Below are positions 26,018-35,995 of a stretch of 64,000 bases of DNA, in pieces; position 1 is the first letter of the stretch; each line of letters starts with the position of its first letter. Origin of the DNA: Lates calcarifer (Eukaryota; Chordata; Actinopteri; Centropomidae); the NCBI RefSeq assembly GCF_001640805.2, contig NC_066849.1, positions 22,911,024-22,975,023 on the forward strand, written 5' to 3'. The notes under the pieces are model-generated. The model searched no databases. It had not been told where the DNA came from and saw only the letters and a list, made by a program, of their open reading frames with translations. The position numbers were made by a program, and so were the translations under genes.

Positions 26018-26367
26018 AGTGCAATGTTCAGTTGGCACGTACCACCCACCTAAACATTGACCAAGTACATCTGCCCACACACAACTGCTCAGAAATGGAT
26101 GAATGAAGAAACAAGAGGCTAAAACGTTGATCTAGTCTCCAAACTTCCCAGATCCCAATCTGATCAGACATCTGTGGGATCTGCCAGAACAAGCCAGATC
26201 CATGGAGGCCCCACCCTGCAACCCACAGGACCCTCTGCCAATGTTCCAGTGCCAGACAGCACAGGAGACCCCCAGAGGTCCATGCACAGGTCAGAACTGT
26301 TTTGGCAGAATGAGTGGGACCTACACAATATTTAACAGGTGGTTTTAATATTGTGGCTGATTGGTTA
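26018..26367 (-). mobile_element. Inverted-repeat DNA element copy 1, truncated
   Basis: Read on the minus strand, this begins AACCAATCAGCCACAATATT and continues with AAAACCACCTGTTAAATATT, a CCAAAACAG block, GGGGCCTCCATGGATC, CCCACAGATG and TACTTGGTC...ATGTTTAGGTGGGTGGTACG. The same ordered blocks occur at 28216-28584 on the plus strand, and they match a common teleost DNA transposon that I recognise but cannot confidently classify. Only one terminal repeat is visible; the far end is missing. Confidence 0.65.
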
Positions 26368-28146
26368 TATTACTATGGCAGTTTTGCATATATTTGCACT
26401 TATGGAAAAGGACAGATGTGGCAAGAGCACAGTTCAGTTTTAGTATATGTTGTAATTTACTGCGGAGGCTTGAAATTGGTAATCCATCACAGTGAACAAC
26501 AAGTTTGCATTAGTTTTTCAGTTCCAGTTTATATCACTGTTATATAATAATCCAGTGCAGACTTGTCAAATTAATCAAAACTTGTGCATCATAATGTAAT
26601 GATAACACAAGTGCAGTTCAAACCTCTGCAAGTTCATTTTCATACCAAACAGTGGCTGTCTGGGGAAAAAAAAAAAAGTAATTTATGCTGAAACATGATG
26701 AAAGTCTGTTTTAGGTAAAGGAGTGATGCAGCAGGGACTTCCTGTCTGGTTGAGGCTGATATAACATCATCCACTTAAAATGAGGTGGATGAGGGTCAGT
26801 GTGTTTCTCAGAGACACACAGGTGCTGACTGACATGCAATCTATGGCTGAAATCAGTCATGAGACAGTGTCTTGTACCAACAGGTCACCCTACCACTCAT
26901 ACAGCCTGTCCTGCAGTCTGACCAAGTCAGCTCTATAGTAATGTCTTCAGCTCATTGTTCATTCAATCCTTTTTAATGCTGCGTGCCTTAATCACAGGAT
27001 TTAAAGAGGGAAATCCTCTACACTAAATAGTTTCCATTAAGTTTGATCAGGCTTATAGCAGAGAACAGAAATGATTTATAACTTTGTGACTTTAAGCTGC
27101 TCACAACAGTGAATATTTAATTACTTTTAAGGTGGACTGAGAGGCTGTCATTGACCCGAAACAGTGTGACCACTCCAGGAGAAAATGGCTGAGACTGATG
27201 GGGAGTTGAGTGGACAGAAGGTTGTGCTAATCCCAAGCAGACTCTAATGATCTATTAAACGTGTGATTAGAGAAAGTTGATAGCCGCTAATGAAGCCTGT
27301 GTGTTTCAAACTGACTGAGCAATATGCAGCATGTGTAGCCTTTTAGAGAAAAAACGAAAGACAAACAGGACATCTGACAGCAGTGGATGTTCAAGTCCCC
27401 GGGGAGTCTTAATCTGTTGTTGTTGAATGTTGCTGAAAAACTTGAGTCTTAAGAATCAAAGTCTCCAGATTCACCAGCACATTGTCTCAGAGTTTGACAG
27501 CAACAAACAAACCCAAGGTCATTCAATCACAGCAACTCACAAGAGGTGTTTTTCTCAGTATTTTTGTCACCAGGAGAGTTGACTACAGAGAATAGAAATG
27601 TCAGAGCGCATAGATGTCCTTGGCTACACTCCATTCAAACTGTCTTATTTCAGACAGGATGACCAGCTGGCATGAAGAAGAAAAAACAAGCTTTGAAACT
27701 CCAGCTGGACTTTAAAAGTCCCCAGACAGCCATTTTGCCTTTCCTTTTCACTCTGTTTCTATAACTCTGGATAACAAGAATTAAATCCTAACGGGGAAGA
27801 CTGCTTTAATCAATATTTGTGCACTTTTAAGATGTAGTCTCATGGTAATGATCTGGCACCAGCTACTGTAAAGAAAATCCTCATCTCTCCACTATATGTG
27901 TAAATGTTTGTTGCTACAAGTACTGCTCTTGTCCTTATCTAAAATTAAATCTTTTAATTATGCTGGTTTGAGTGTGTCAGAACCAATCTGCTTAACAGCC
28001 AGAGGCTGGCTAACACTTCTCCTGGAGAGAAATAAGGAAATTAACATTCTACTCTCATATGATCCTTAATCATCTTCATTATCAAAGCTACCACAGGCAT
28101 CATACACTTACATGCACATGTATGTGGAGGATACCTAATTTAAATA

Positions 28147-28175
28147 CATGGCCAAAAGTATGTGGAGACTTGAGG
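28147..28175 (+). repeat. Short DNA transposon fragment
   Basis: ATGGCCAAAAGTATGTGGAG resembles the terminal sequence of an abundant teleost Tc1-like non-autonomous repeat ('TATGGCCAAAAGTATGTGGACAC'). Only about 30 bp can be recognised, directly before the inverted-repeat element at 28216. Confidence 0.35.
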
Positions 28176-28215
28176 CTGGTCATCTGTATGTCTGAGGCCC
28201 TCTTGTAGAGTACAC

Positions 28216-28584
28216 ACACTGATCAGGAACAACATTAAAACCACCTGCCTAATACATTGTGTAGGTCGCCCTTGTGCTGCCAAAACAGCTCTGAGCTGTC
28301 AGGGCATGGTCACCAGACCTCTGGGGTGTCCTGTACTGTTATCCCACAGATGCTCAATCAAACTGGGATCTATTGGAGCAGATTCTTAGGTGTGGTGGAC
28401 ACATTGTCCTACTGATGGAGGACACTGCTTGGTCTGCAATGTTTAGGTGTGTGGTGTGCGTCAGATAACTTCCATACGATTGCCTGGACCCAAGGTTTTC
28501 CCAGCTGAGAATTGCATTGTAACAAGATGATCGCTGTTATTCACATCACCTCTCACTGGTTTTAATACTGTGGCTGATCAGTGT
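28216..28584 (+). mobile_element. Inverted-repeat DNA element copy 2, internally deleted
   Basis: Both ends are present. The left end is ACACTGATCAGGAACAACAT followed by TAAAACCACC. The right end is GGTTTTAATACTGTGGCTGA followed by TCAGTGT, the inverted complement of the left end (CACTGATCAG plus an ATTAAAACC block). Inside are CCAAAACAGCTCTGA, CCCACAGATGCTCAATC, CTTGGTCTGCAATGTTTAGG and GACCCAAGGTTTTCCCAG. At about 370 bp it lacks any transposase ORF, so it is a non-autonomous deletion derivative. Confidence 0.75.
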
Positions 28585-28639
28585 AGGCTGCAATGAAACC
28601 AAAACACTCAGCTGAAATAAATATTCTTCCAGCTGATCA

Positions 28640-29245
28640 GTTGTTTTTGTCACAGCAGATAAAGCCAGACATTCCTCTCTCCAGCTACATCCTCCAGGGG
28701 GGAGCCTAATATATTCCCCTGGCCAGATGAGAGATGTAATTCCTTCAGCATGCTCCGGGTCTGCCCCGTGGGTCTCCCGGCACGTGCATATACCCAGAAA
28801 ACCCCTTTAATAATAATAATAATAATAATAAATAAAAAAATGCAGTCACCTTCAACTGACTCCTGTTTAACCAAGCTTCCTTCGGCTATCTGAACTCCTC
28901 CGGTGAGCCCATACTCATTTCGGCCACTTTTATCCACAACATCATTCTGTCAGTTAACACCAACTCCTCATGACCACAGATGAGGGTCTGGAACATAAAT
29001 CAGGAGCTTCGCCTTCAGGCTCAGCTCCCTCTCCACCATCAAAGTCCAGTACAAGTTTGTGTTAACGCTGTTGCCACATCAATTTGCACTTCAGTCTCCC
29101 ACACCATCTTACCCTCAACTGCAAACAAGACGGCAAGATGTCTGAAGTTCCTCACTTGAGGCCACAACTCACTCCTAACCCAGAGAGACTTGGAGGAGCT
29201 TGCTCTCATCCCAGCTGCTTCACACTGGGCTGCAAACTGTCCCAG
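28640..29245 (-). mobile_element. LINE (L2/RTE-type) 3'-end remnant
   Basis: The minus-strand conceptual protein contains VERELSLKAKLLIY (about 29040-28990), HGSPEEF-like debris, then the C-terminal signature LKELHLSSGQGNILGSPLED followed by VAGERNVWLYLL (about 28770-28650). The last piece matches the '...GVPPEELEEVAGERDVWVSLL' tail common to many fish LINE copies. A TAA/TTA run at 28808-28832 interrupts it. Stops and internal losses show it is dead. I am sure that it is a non-LTR element; the clade is less certain. Confidence 0.7.
28808..28840. repeat. (TAA)n microsatellite inside the LINE remnant
   Basis: About eight TAA units followed by an A-rich run. On the minus strand they form a TTA/ATT tract that inserts a run of isoleucine codons into the LINE frame. 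Confidence 0.9.
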
Positions 29246-29337
29246 CTCAGATTTCCCTTAATCGGAATTAAGAGGCATAGCCTTAAAAGAAGGGGAATTA
29301 AAATGGTATGTAAAAGTATGCAGATGGGCAAAAGCAC

Positions 29338-29410
29338 AGTGGTACACGAAGTACTCAAATCTTTTACTGAAGGAAAAGTAAAAAATTTCAAGTCCAACAT
29401 TTAAAAGCCT
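29338..29410. repeat. Teleost 'AAGTAC' dispersed repeat fragment
   Basis: ACGAAGTACTCAAATCTTTT followed by ACTGAAGGAAAAGTA corresponds to the 'GAAGTACTCAAATC.TTTACT.AAGTAAAAGTA' core of the repeat also seen at 843-960. Its partner end may be the fragment at 30205-30330, which would mean that younger insertions separate the two halves. Confidence 0.5.
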
Positions 29411-29577
29411 TATTATCCACAAAATATAAAAACTAAAAGAAAACATTCTGCAGAAATGTGTCCTATGTGGCATATGTTACATTAGATTGTTAATTTTGTT
29501 GCATCAATGTGTCATTTTACTCTGGCTAGTTGAGGTGGAGCTAGTTTATCTACTTTAAATAAAGTCAGGTAGTTTTG

Positions 29578-29760
29578 CCTGGTGGTCTCCAACCAGGGCA
29601 GTTTCTAAGGGTCATGAGATAAAGCTGAAGGGTTGAGATGATTGGAGGAAAAAAGAAGAAGAAATAAGGCTCTGCAACACAAACGTGTGCTCATTTTCCT
29701 TTAATCTTTTGTTTTGTGTGTATTTTTAACTCTTTGGCCCTCAACCAGTTACTTAAGTCA
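29578..29760 (+). repeat. Teleost MITE-like repeat copy
   Basis: GGTCTCCAACCAGGGCAGTT, GGGTCATGAGATAAAGCTGA and GATGATTGGAGGAAAAAAGA follow in the order of a common teleost interspersed repeat that I recognise by its words 'GGTCTCCAACC..GGTCACAAGATAAATCTGA..GTCGTGAGATGATT'. It has no coding potential and lies between the two AAGTAC fragments. Confidence 0.5.
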
Positions 29761-30204
29761 AATGCTTATAAACGTTTGGAGAGAACATGTTAAGACTGAG
29801 GTTAACTATTGGACCCAAGTTGAACTGGATTTATTGCCGTGAGGAGTGAGAGCAGGCAAGTTGTGGTCTGCAGGGTGAATGAGTGGTGTGCAGACAAAAA
29901 GAGGAAAAGCAGTGAGTCTATGGACTTGAGATCATCCTGGAGCACAGGAGAAGAATGATAAAGAAAAGGCAACAAGGAGCAACAAAATCTAGAACCACTG
30001 GGGAGCCCTGATGTAGTAAGTAGACTAAAAGATGGGGCAATGAGCAACTGGAAAGCCAGGCTTTAAGTACTGTTGAGCTGATGAGCTGATGAGACTCAGG
30101 TGAGCTGGCTGTCTTCAGGAGGAGGAGTTGAATGGAGCAGGTGAGGAGCAGGGAGGAAGACCACGCCCAGAGACACACACACGGGGAGACACGGAAACAC
30201 ACAG

Positions 30205-30330
30205 AAAATAAAAAGTACAATCTCTCCCTATGAAATGTATTGGAGTAGAAGTATGTAAGGTGAAATGAATATACTCAACGATAAGTACTTCAAAAGTTTA
30301 CGTCAGCACATTCATGAGTAAAAGTATGTG
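30205..30330. repeat. Teleost 'AAGTAC' dispersed repeat, opposite end
   Basis: AAAAAGTACAATCTCTCCCT, TATTGGAGTAGAAGTATG and CGATAAGTACTTCAAAAG match the other end of the AAGTAC repeat family ('AAAGTACAATATTTCCCTCTGAAATG.AGTGGAGTAGAAGTA'). Confidence 0.5.
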
Positions 30331-31124
30331 TCCACATGCTGTAAAAGTGCTTCGGAAAGAAACAGCTGAGCTCTATATGTGAATTTACTTGTTTTCATAC
30401 TTATTTTAATGGCAAACCTTCTGCCAAGGGAATGAGAGTATTTTATGTGTTTGAGCAGAGCTTTAAACTGAGGAGAAGATGGTATTTTATGCCCAACAAC
30501 AGATGGCTTTCACACAAACTGCCAGCCAGAGAAACACAGAGCCAGAGGAATGGCTAAGTAGAAGGACAGATTCAGACCAAAATCTCAGGCCTCCAGACAG
30601 ATACATGTGGGATTAGGGTGATAATGCTCTTGAATAGTGGAGGGATTTTACTGCTGACTGCTGGTGTGTGGTTTTACTCGTGGACTATCCAGACCCATAC
30701 CTGGCCTGGGCAGATTTTCTTTTGCTGACACGTGGCTGTTTGGTGTTTTTCTTCTCACACGAGAGCAAGGAATTAATGTGGTGTGCTTCACAGGGTTTAT
30801 ATATTCAGTGAGAGAGCCACAGAGATCACACATGCTGTCCCCTGACACCGGACCTGCTCTGTTTCCATAGAAACAACACAAGTGCACCAGTATGTTTTCT
30901 TCCAGCCTGGCCAGAGGAAACAGGACCTTTTCTTCTTCTGAGGTACAAAAAGGCAGGAGGGCTGTTTTATGTACCTTATTCTGCATGTGTGTTGTTCTAC
31001 ATTACAGTACTAGGTCTTGTACCTACTGCACCTGTAAAATGTTGGTTGTCTGTCCCATGATTATTATCCTCTACATATCCTGAAATAAAATCTCTTAATC
31101 TTGTTGATGTGTTTGGTGGTGTAT

Positions 31125-31180
31125 TTTAACTTTAAAGGTGCTGTACGTAAGTTTTTGCTATTGCTACTTGGCCAACATTA
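31125..31180 (+). repeat. Dispersed repeat terminus, shared with 16081
   Basis: It begins TTTAAAGGTGCTGTACGTAA and continues GTTTTTGCTATTGCTAC, closely related to the start at 16081. Similarity fades after about 45-50 bp. Confidence 0.45.
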
Positions 31181-33404
31181 GCATTAAGTCTTCAGATCAA
31201 CAGGCATTGAAATCTTGTCGCCAGATGATTCTGCAAAGTCCCAGATTCACGGATTTTTGTGTCTCTTTTAGCGACATTTTGCAGGTAAAGCCCAGGGGGC
31301 CCCTTAGCCCCTTCGTCCTGTGCCTGGTCGGCTGGTTCAGTAATCGATCTGTAGTATTTGGAACTAACAAACTCGACACTACTGAGATTTATCAGCTGAG
31401 CTTCATTCATCCAGAATAACTTGCATATCTTACAGATGGTTGACTCCATCTAGATTTGAGAACAACCAGCAGCTCCCTGTAGTGTGAAGGTTCACAGGCA
31501 GCACAGCCCTCAATAAACATCTGCTTTGTTTAGTTCTTAAATCTGCAACTTATTTCTTACTCGCAGCATGTGGCCGAGCTCACACTGGGCTGATCTAAGA
31601 AAGTGTGAGACATAGAGAGAGAAAAGAACATGAGGAAAAGCATGTGGTGAGAAATCCCTCCACATCATATTACCAGCCAGTTTAGCTCTTGCATTTGGAA
31701 TTCACGCCTGTCTCCATGCTCCTTTTAACGCCTCTGCAGTTATCAAATCATTAATTAAGCTTATGTCAAATCTACCCAGAGAGCCTGGTGTGGGGGAGAG
31801 ATATGACTGCGAGCACTGCCAGCCATCTGCTTCCAACATGCTGATGTCGCAGCCGATCAGTCCTAATAGGCCCTCTGTCCAGGCAGAGCCAGAACAAGCA
31901 TTTGTTTCAGCAGCACTTTGACAGGGCTGTTTCAAGGCTCGGATACTGGGCAGTCTGCATTAGGAAGCATCCTGACGTAAGAGACCATGGAGACACCTCC
32001 GTGAAATGTAATTACGCGCTCAGAAATAGATGTACAGAAGACATGCACTTGTACAGATTTACCATAACATGTACAAAATGAGAGCAAATCGCATGCTTTT
32101 AAATCCTCCATAATGGTACAATCTAGTTTCTGATAGGTTAGGGAGCTATTTGTGCCAATTCAGCCAGAACTAAAGCTGAAAGCTGAAGTCACTAAGGCTG
32201 CAATGGTTTGAGCACAATAGAGTGCTCACATACTGCTCCTCCATTGACCATCGCTGGCCTGCAGCTTTGGGCTAGTCTTGGTTTTCCCACAAACCAACAG
32301 AAGAGCAGGAGTCAGTGGCTCTAAAGGTACAGTCACAATGGTGCTCTAATCAATGCTATTTGCTTCTGTGTAATCTTGTTTGCTTTGCTTTCTATATTTT
32401 ATTTTCAAGGTCCACTTCCTTTCATGAATGCACACATGAGTTCCCAGTGCTCTGACAAGTGTTGGCAATCTGGGCCATACCAAGTGGGATTAGAGGGTGG
32501 GAGGAATCCTTGTTTTATTCTTCTTTGTGCATCAGCCCTAACAAGAATATCTGTGGCTTAAATGTGGTTTTCTTACGTTATTGCACAGTTAAAAGTTAAA
32601 TGAACAGTTTAAAGAGTGTGAGGTTAACTGACTTGACAGCTTTAGTTGTTTGTCTCTTTACACCGCTCTATTAAGTAGGTGGTTTTGACCAAGGGGTAGC
32701 TGCTGTTCAGATTGAAGAACTGTTTTGTCTGTGAAGCTGTGTTATCAGTTAGAAAGCATTTTCTGGAAAATTTCTTTTGGGCATTTATGTTGCTCCAAGC
32801 CTCCCAGAGCTGCTGGTTCACAACCTGATCTGAGTTTTCAAATCCATACCCAACACTGAGGCTGACAAAGTGGAGGTCTAAAAAAGTCGAGCTGAGCCTG
32901 ACCGGCTGAGTCTCTGATGTCTTAAAATGCCCAATGTACAGACAACACGTCCTTTTGATTTAGTTTCTCCTGTCACACCCTCAACAAACATTTCAGATTT
33001 TACCCCTACAGAGATCTGAGAGTAACACATTTCTCATCCATTTACCAGTTTTGAGTCACAGCCTCACATGCTGCTAGCATGGCTTTTACATTTTGCAGCT
33101 TTGAATCAGCCACATCGATCAAACAACTGTCTCTTGTTCAGCTGGATTCAACAGCAAGAACAGATACACATTATTTTGGTGTAGGGTTGTAGCCACCGCA
33201 GTTTGGAGTGAGAGCGAGTGTCAGGTTAAGTTTTGCTAGTTGAATGTGACAGAGCTGTTAGCACATCATTGAGATTCAGTACAGGTTTAGATCAGAGCTG
33301 GCATTATTGGCCACATTTCATGGTCTGAATCTTTTAAATTCCATTTCCTTGCCAGCTAATGGAGGACTGCAGGTGGCTGCTTAGACACTGATCTGCACTC
33401 AGTA

Positions 33405-33405
<1 letters not shown>

Positions 33406-33441
<36 letters not shown>
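33406..33441. repeat. (GT)n microsatellite
   Basis: About 17 uninterrupted GT units followed by further GT-rich sequence to about 33486. Confidence 0.9.
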
Positions 33442-33443
<2 letters not shown>

Positions 33444-35765
33444 AGAGACAGTTTGTGTGTGTGCTTGTAAGTTGTGTGTGTGTGTTTGGTGGTGATAGGT
33501 AATCTTCACAATCTCAGATCCCTTTGAACACTCAAAAAGGGCAAAATGAGAATAAAGTGGCTCCTCACAAACCTGCCAAACTGTTTTTATCTGAGTCTGG
33601 GAAACCTAAAGTGACTCATTGCATTTTCTATTTAAGGAATTATTTATACGATACTAAAATACATTGTTAAGCACTTTCCACGTGGCACCAGGCTCCAGGA
33701 ATCACAGACAGAGCTTACAGGAGTTGTAGGATATGTGGCAACCTTCAGATGAATGGAACAAGTGATTGAAGCCAATTTCTCATCAGTACTTGCAGACATA
33801 CTGCTCCAAGTGGAACCAACCCCTCTAAAGGTCCCTCTGTGGGACACTGACAGGCTCAAAGGCTCCTAGTTGCATCACCTTGAAGCCCTGTAAGTCAGTT
33901 TATTTGAGGTGAAAGTAGCTCCCACCTATGGAATACCAAATGGGTCAAAATTCACCTGGTTTTAATGGTTTTTAACACCTGGTTTCTCACTCCGTTTCAC
34001 TATTCTGTTAATGATAATGGTGCATTTATCAAATTTAGATCAATTTACTTCACAAAAATGACAAAGCACAACCCAGTCTCGAGACAGTTCATGAAACAGA
34101 CTTTACCTTCACACTTACACTGGTGAAACAAGATAAAATAATGCAAATTAGCCATAAGATGTAACAAGCTCTCTGATTGGTTAGAGAGCCCTACCTGCCT
34201 AATACGCTGGCTGTCCTCTCTAACAAGATCCTTTTAGGAACATTAATGCATGTGTTTGCGCCACCATCCCATGGTTACTTAGTATTGTTTTGCCTTGTTT
34301 TACCAGCACAAGGCTCAAAGTGTCATGAAGAGGCAAAATGGAGAGGCTGAATGACTAAACAAATCAAATAGCTCATAGAAAAAAAGGAAAAGCAGCAGGG
34401 AAATTGAAATGCAAATAGTAAAGGAAATTGCCCTTTTAAATTCCTGATTTAAAATCTGTATTAATTCAATTTGTGAATCCAGTTATTTGTTTTTGTATTT
34501 ATTTGGCATTCCATACAAATGTGCCTCGTTCGCAGTGACATCAGGTGGAAAACAGTGAAATCGTCAGCTCTGCTGTATCACACTGGGTGAGCTCTGCATT
34601 CATAACAAAGATTCCTCTCTAAAATCTCGATTTAAACTCCACCAAAACAAGTAAACTCCACCAAAACACTCCCTGCCTGAGAGTGCCCTGAGATTGTGTA
34701 CTGTTACTGTGTGCGTGTTTGTAAGAAGTCAGACCATCACAGTGGATAAAAGACACCATCCAGCAGCTACAGAAAGGCACGTGTCAGCGACATCTGAGCT
34801 GTTTTACACTGATCTGTGACTGGAGTGATCAAGCCTCACAGGTCACAGACTTTCTACCACTGCTGAACCCCTGTCTGCTTTTAAAGTGGCAGCACTGCCA
34901 TCTATTGCTCCTCCAGACTGAACCCCTGCTTGTGTAAAAATCATCTTACAGTGACACCCTGATTGCAGCTTTTCTGGTAGCTTTCATGAGCTTTCACTTG
35001 AGCATACCTGTGGACTAAAATCAATTTTTTTTTCCTATCTCCCAGCATAAACCCTCCAGAGAGAACGATTGCAGGTGATTCTCAGTCATATCTGGTTTAA
35101 CCCATCAGCATCCAGCTCACTTAAAAATTTCCATCTTATTTTATACAGTTTTAAGGTTGGAGAATCATCTTATTCCACACTGTCTGACAGCATCACATAC
35201 TGTATATATTTGGTATCAGCTTGTTCCAGCTCTTCACCGACACATCATTAAACTATAATGAACCCAAGACTGTTTTCAGTGACTGCATCATTCCCTCAAA
35301 TTTAAATAATCAAATTTAAATAATCAATCAATCATGATTTGTGTGAAAATCCAGCCTGACATATTTGCATTCTTTGGAAAACTTTGGGACCTCCACTTTC
35401 ATTCAGACAAAGTTCTATGAGTTTAAACAAAGCATGATTTTGTAGCTGCTGAGCCTCAGTTCCTCCCTCCGTCTAGGATTTTTCTCAGTATTCCTATTAT
35501 GGGTAATTATATAGTCCAGTTTCTGCTGTGTGATGAACTGACTGAATACAAGATCATTTAGTTCTATCAAAACTAGACTTTGACACAGGGAAAGACAAAC
35601 AGTGCAAAGAGCCTACAATGTTCACAGCTGCGTTCATGAAAGTTCATCAGGCATGAGTGTCGTAACATCAGGCTATAGTGCCCCCTGCTGCCTGATTACC
35701 GTCATTATGGTCCACATAAAAGTCAGATAAAACTACTGACTTCAACTCTCAGGTGTTAGCTTTTC

Positions 35766-35771
35766 TTTATT
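35766..35771 (-). terminator. cp: Candidate poly(A) signal of ceruloplasmin
   Basis: The plus-strand TTTATT reads AATAAA on the minus strand, about 225 nt after the inferred stop codon at 35996. It would give a short 3' UTR. No closer AATAAA lies between it and the stop. Confidence 0.6.
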
Positions 35772-35995
35772 TTTTACACTGACATTGTTTGTCATTTGGA
35801 AAACATCAAGGCAGTCAGACAATTATAAAAATGCACATTTCAATATAAAATGAATCTTGGATTTTGATGTTCTGTTTTGTACCCTGTCTCTGATTTTACA
35901 GAGAGATAAATGTTATTGAATTAGCTGCTGAAATTTACTTTTAAACTGGTCTGTTTGCTGTTTTCTTCAACATGGACTTGCTGTATGTCAACTGT

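Larger units (their letters stand above)
30340..35700. other. Gene-poor DNA downstream of ceruloplasmin
   Basis: I see no supportable exon. The open frames at 30648-30986, 31138-31419 and 33644-33859 have no recognisable domains. The stretch contains a repeat start at about 31125, a GT microsatellite at 33406-33441 and a moderately GC-rich segment with TAATTA words at about 31690-32030. Confidence 0.55.
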
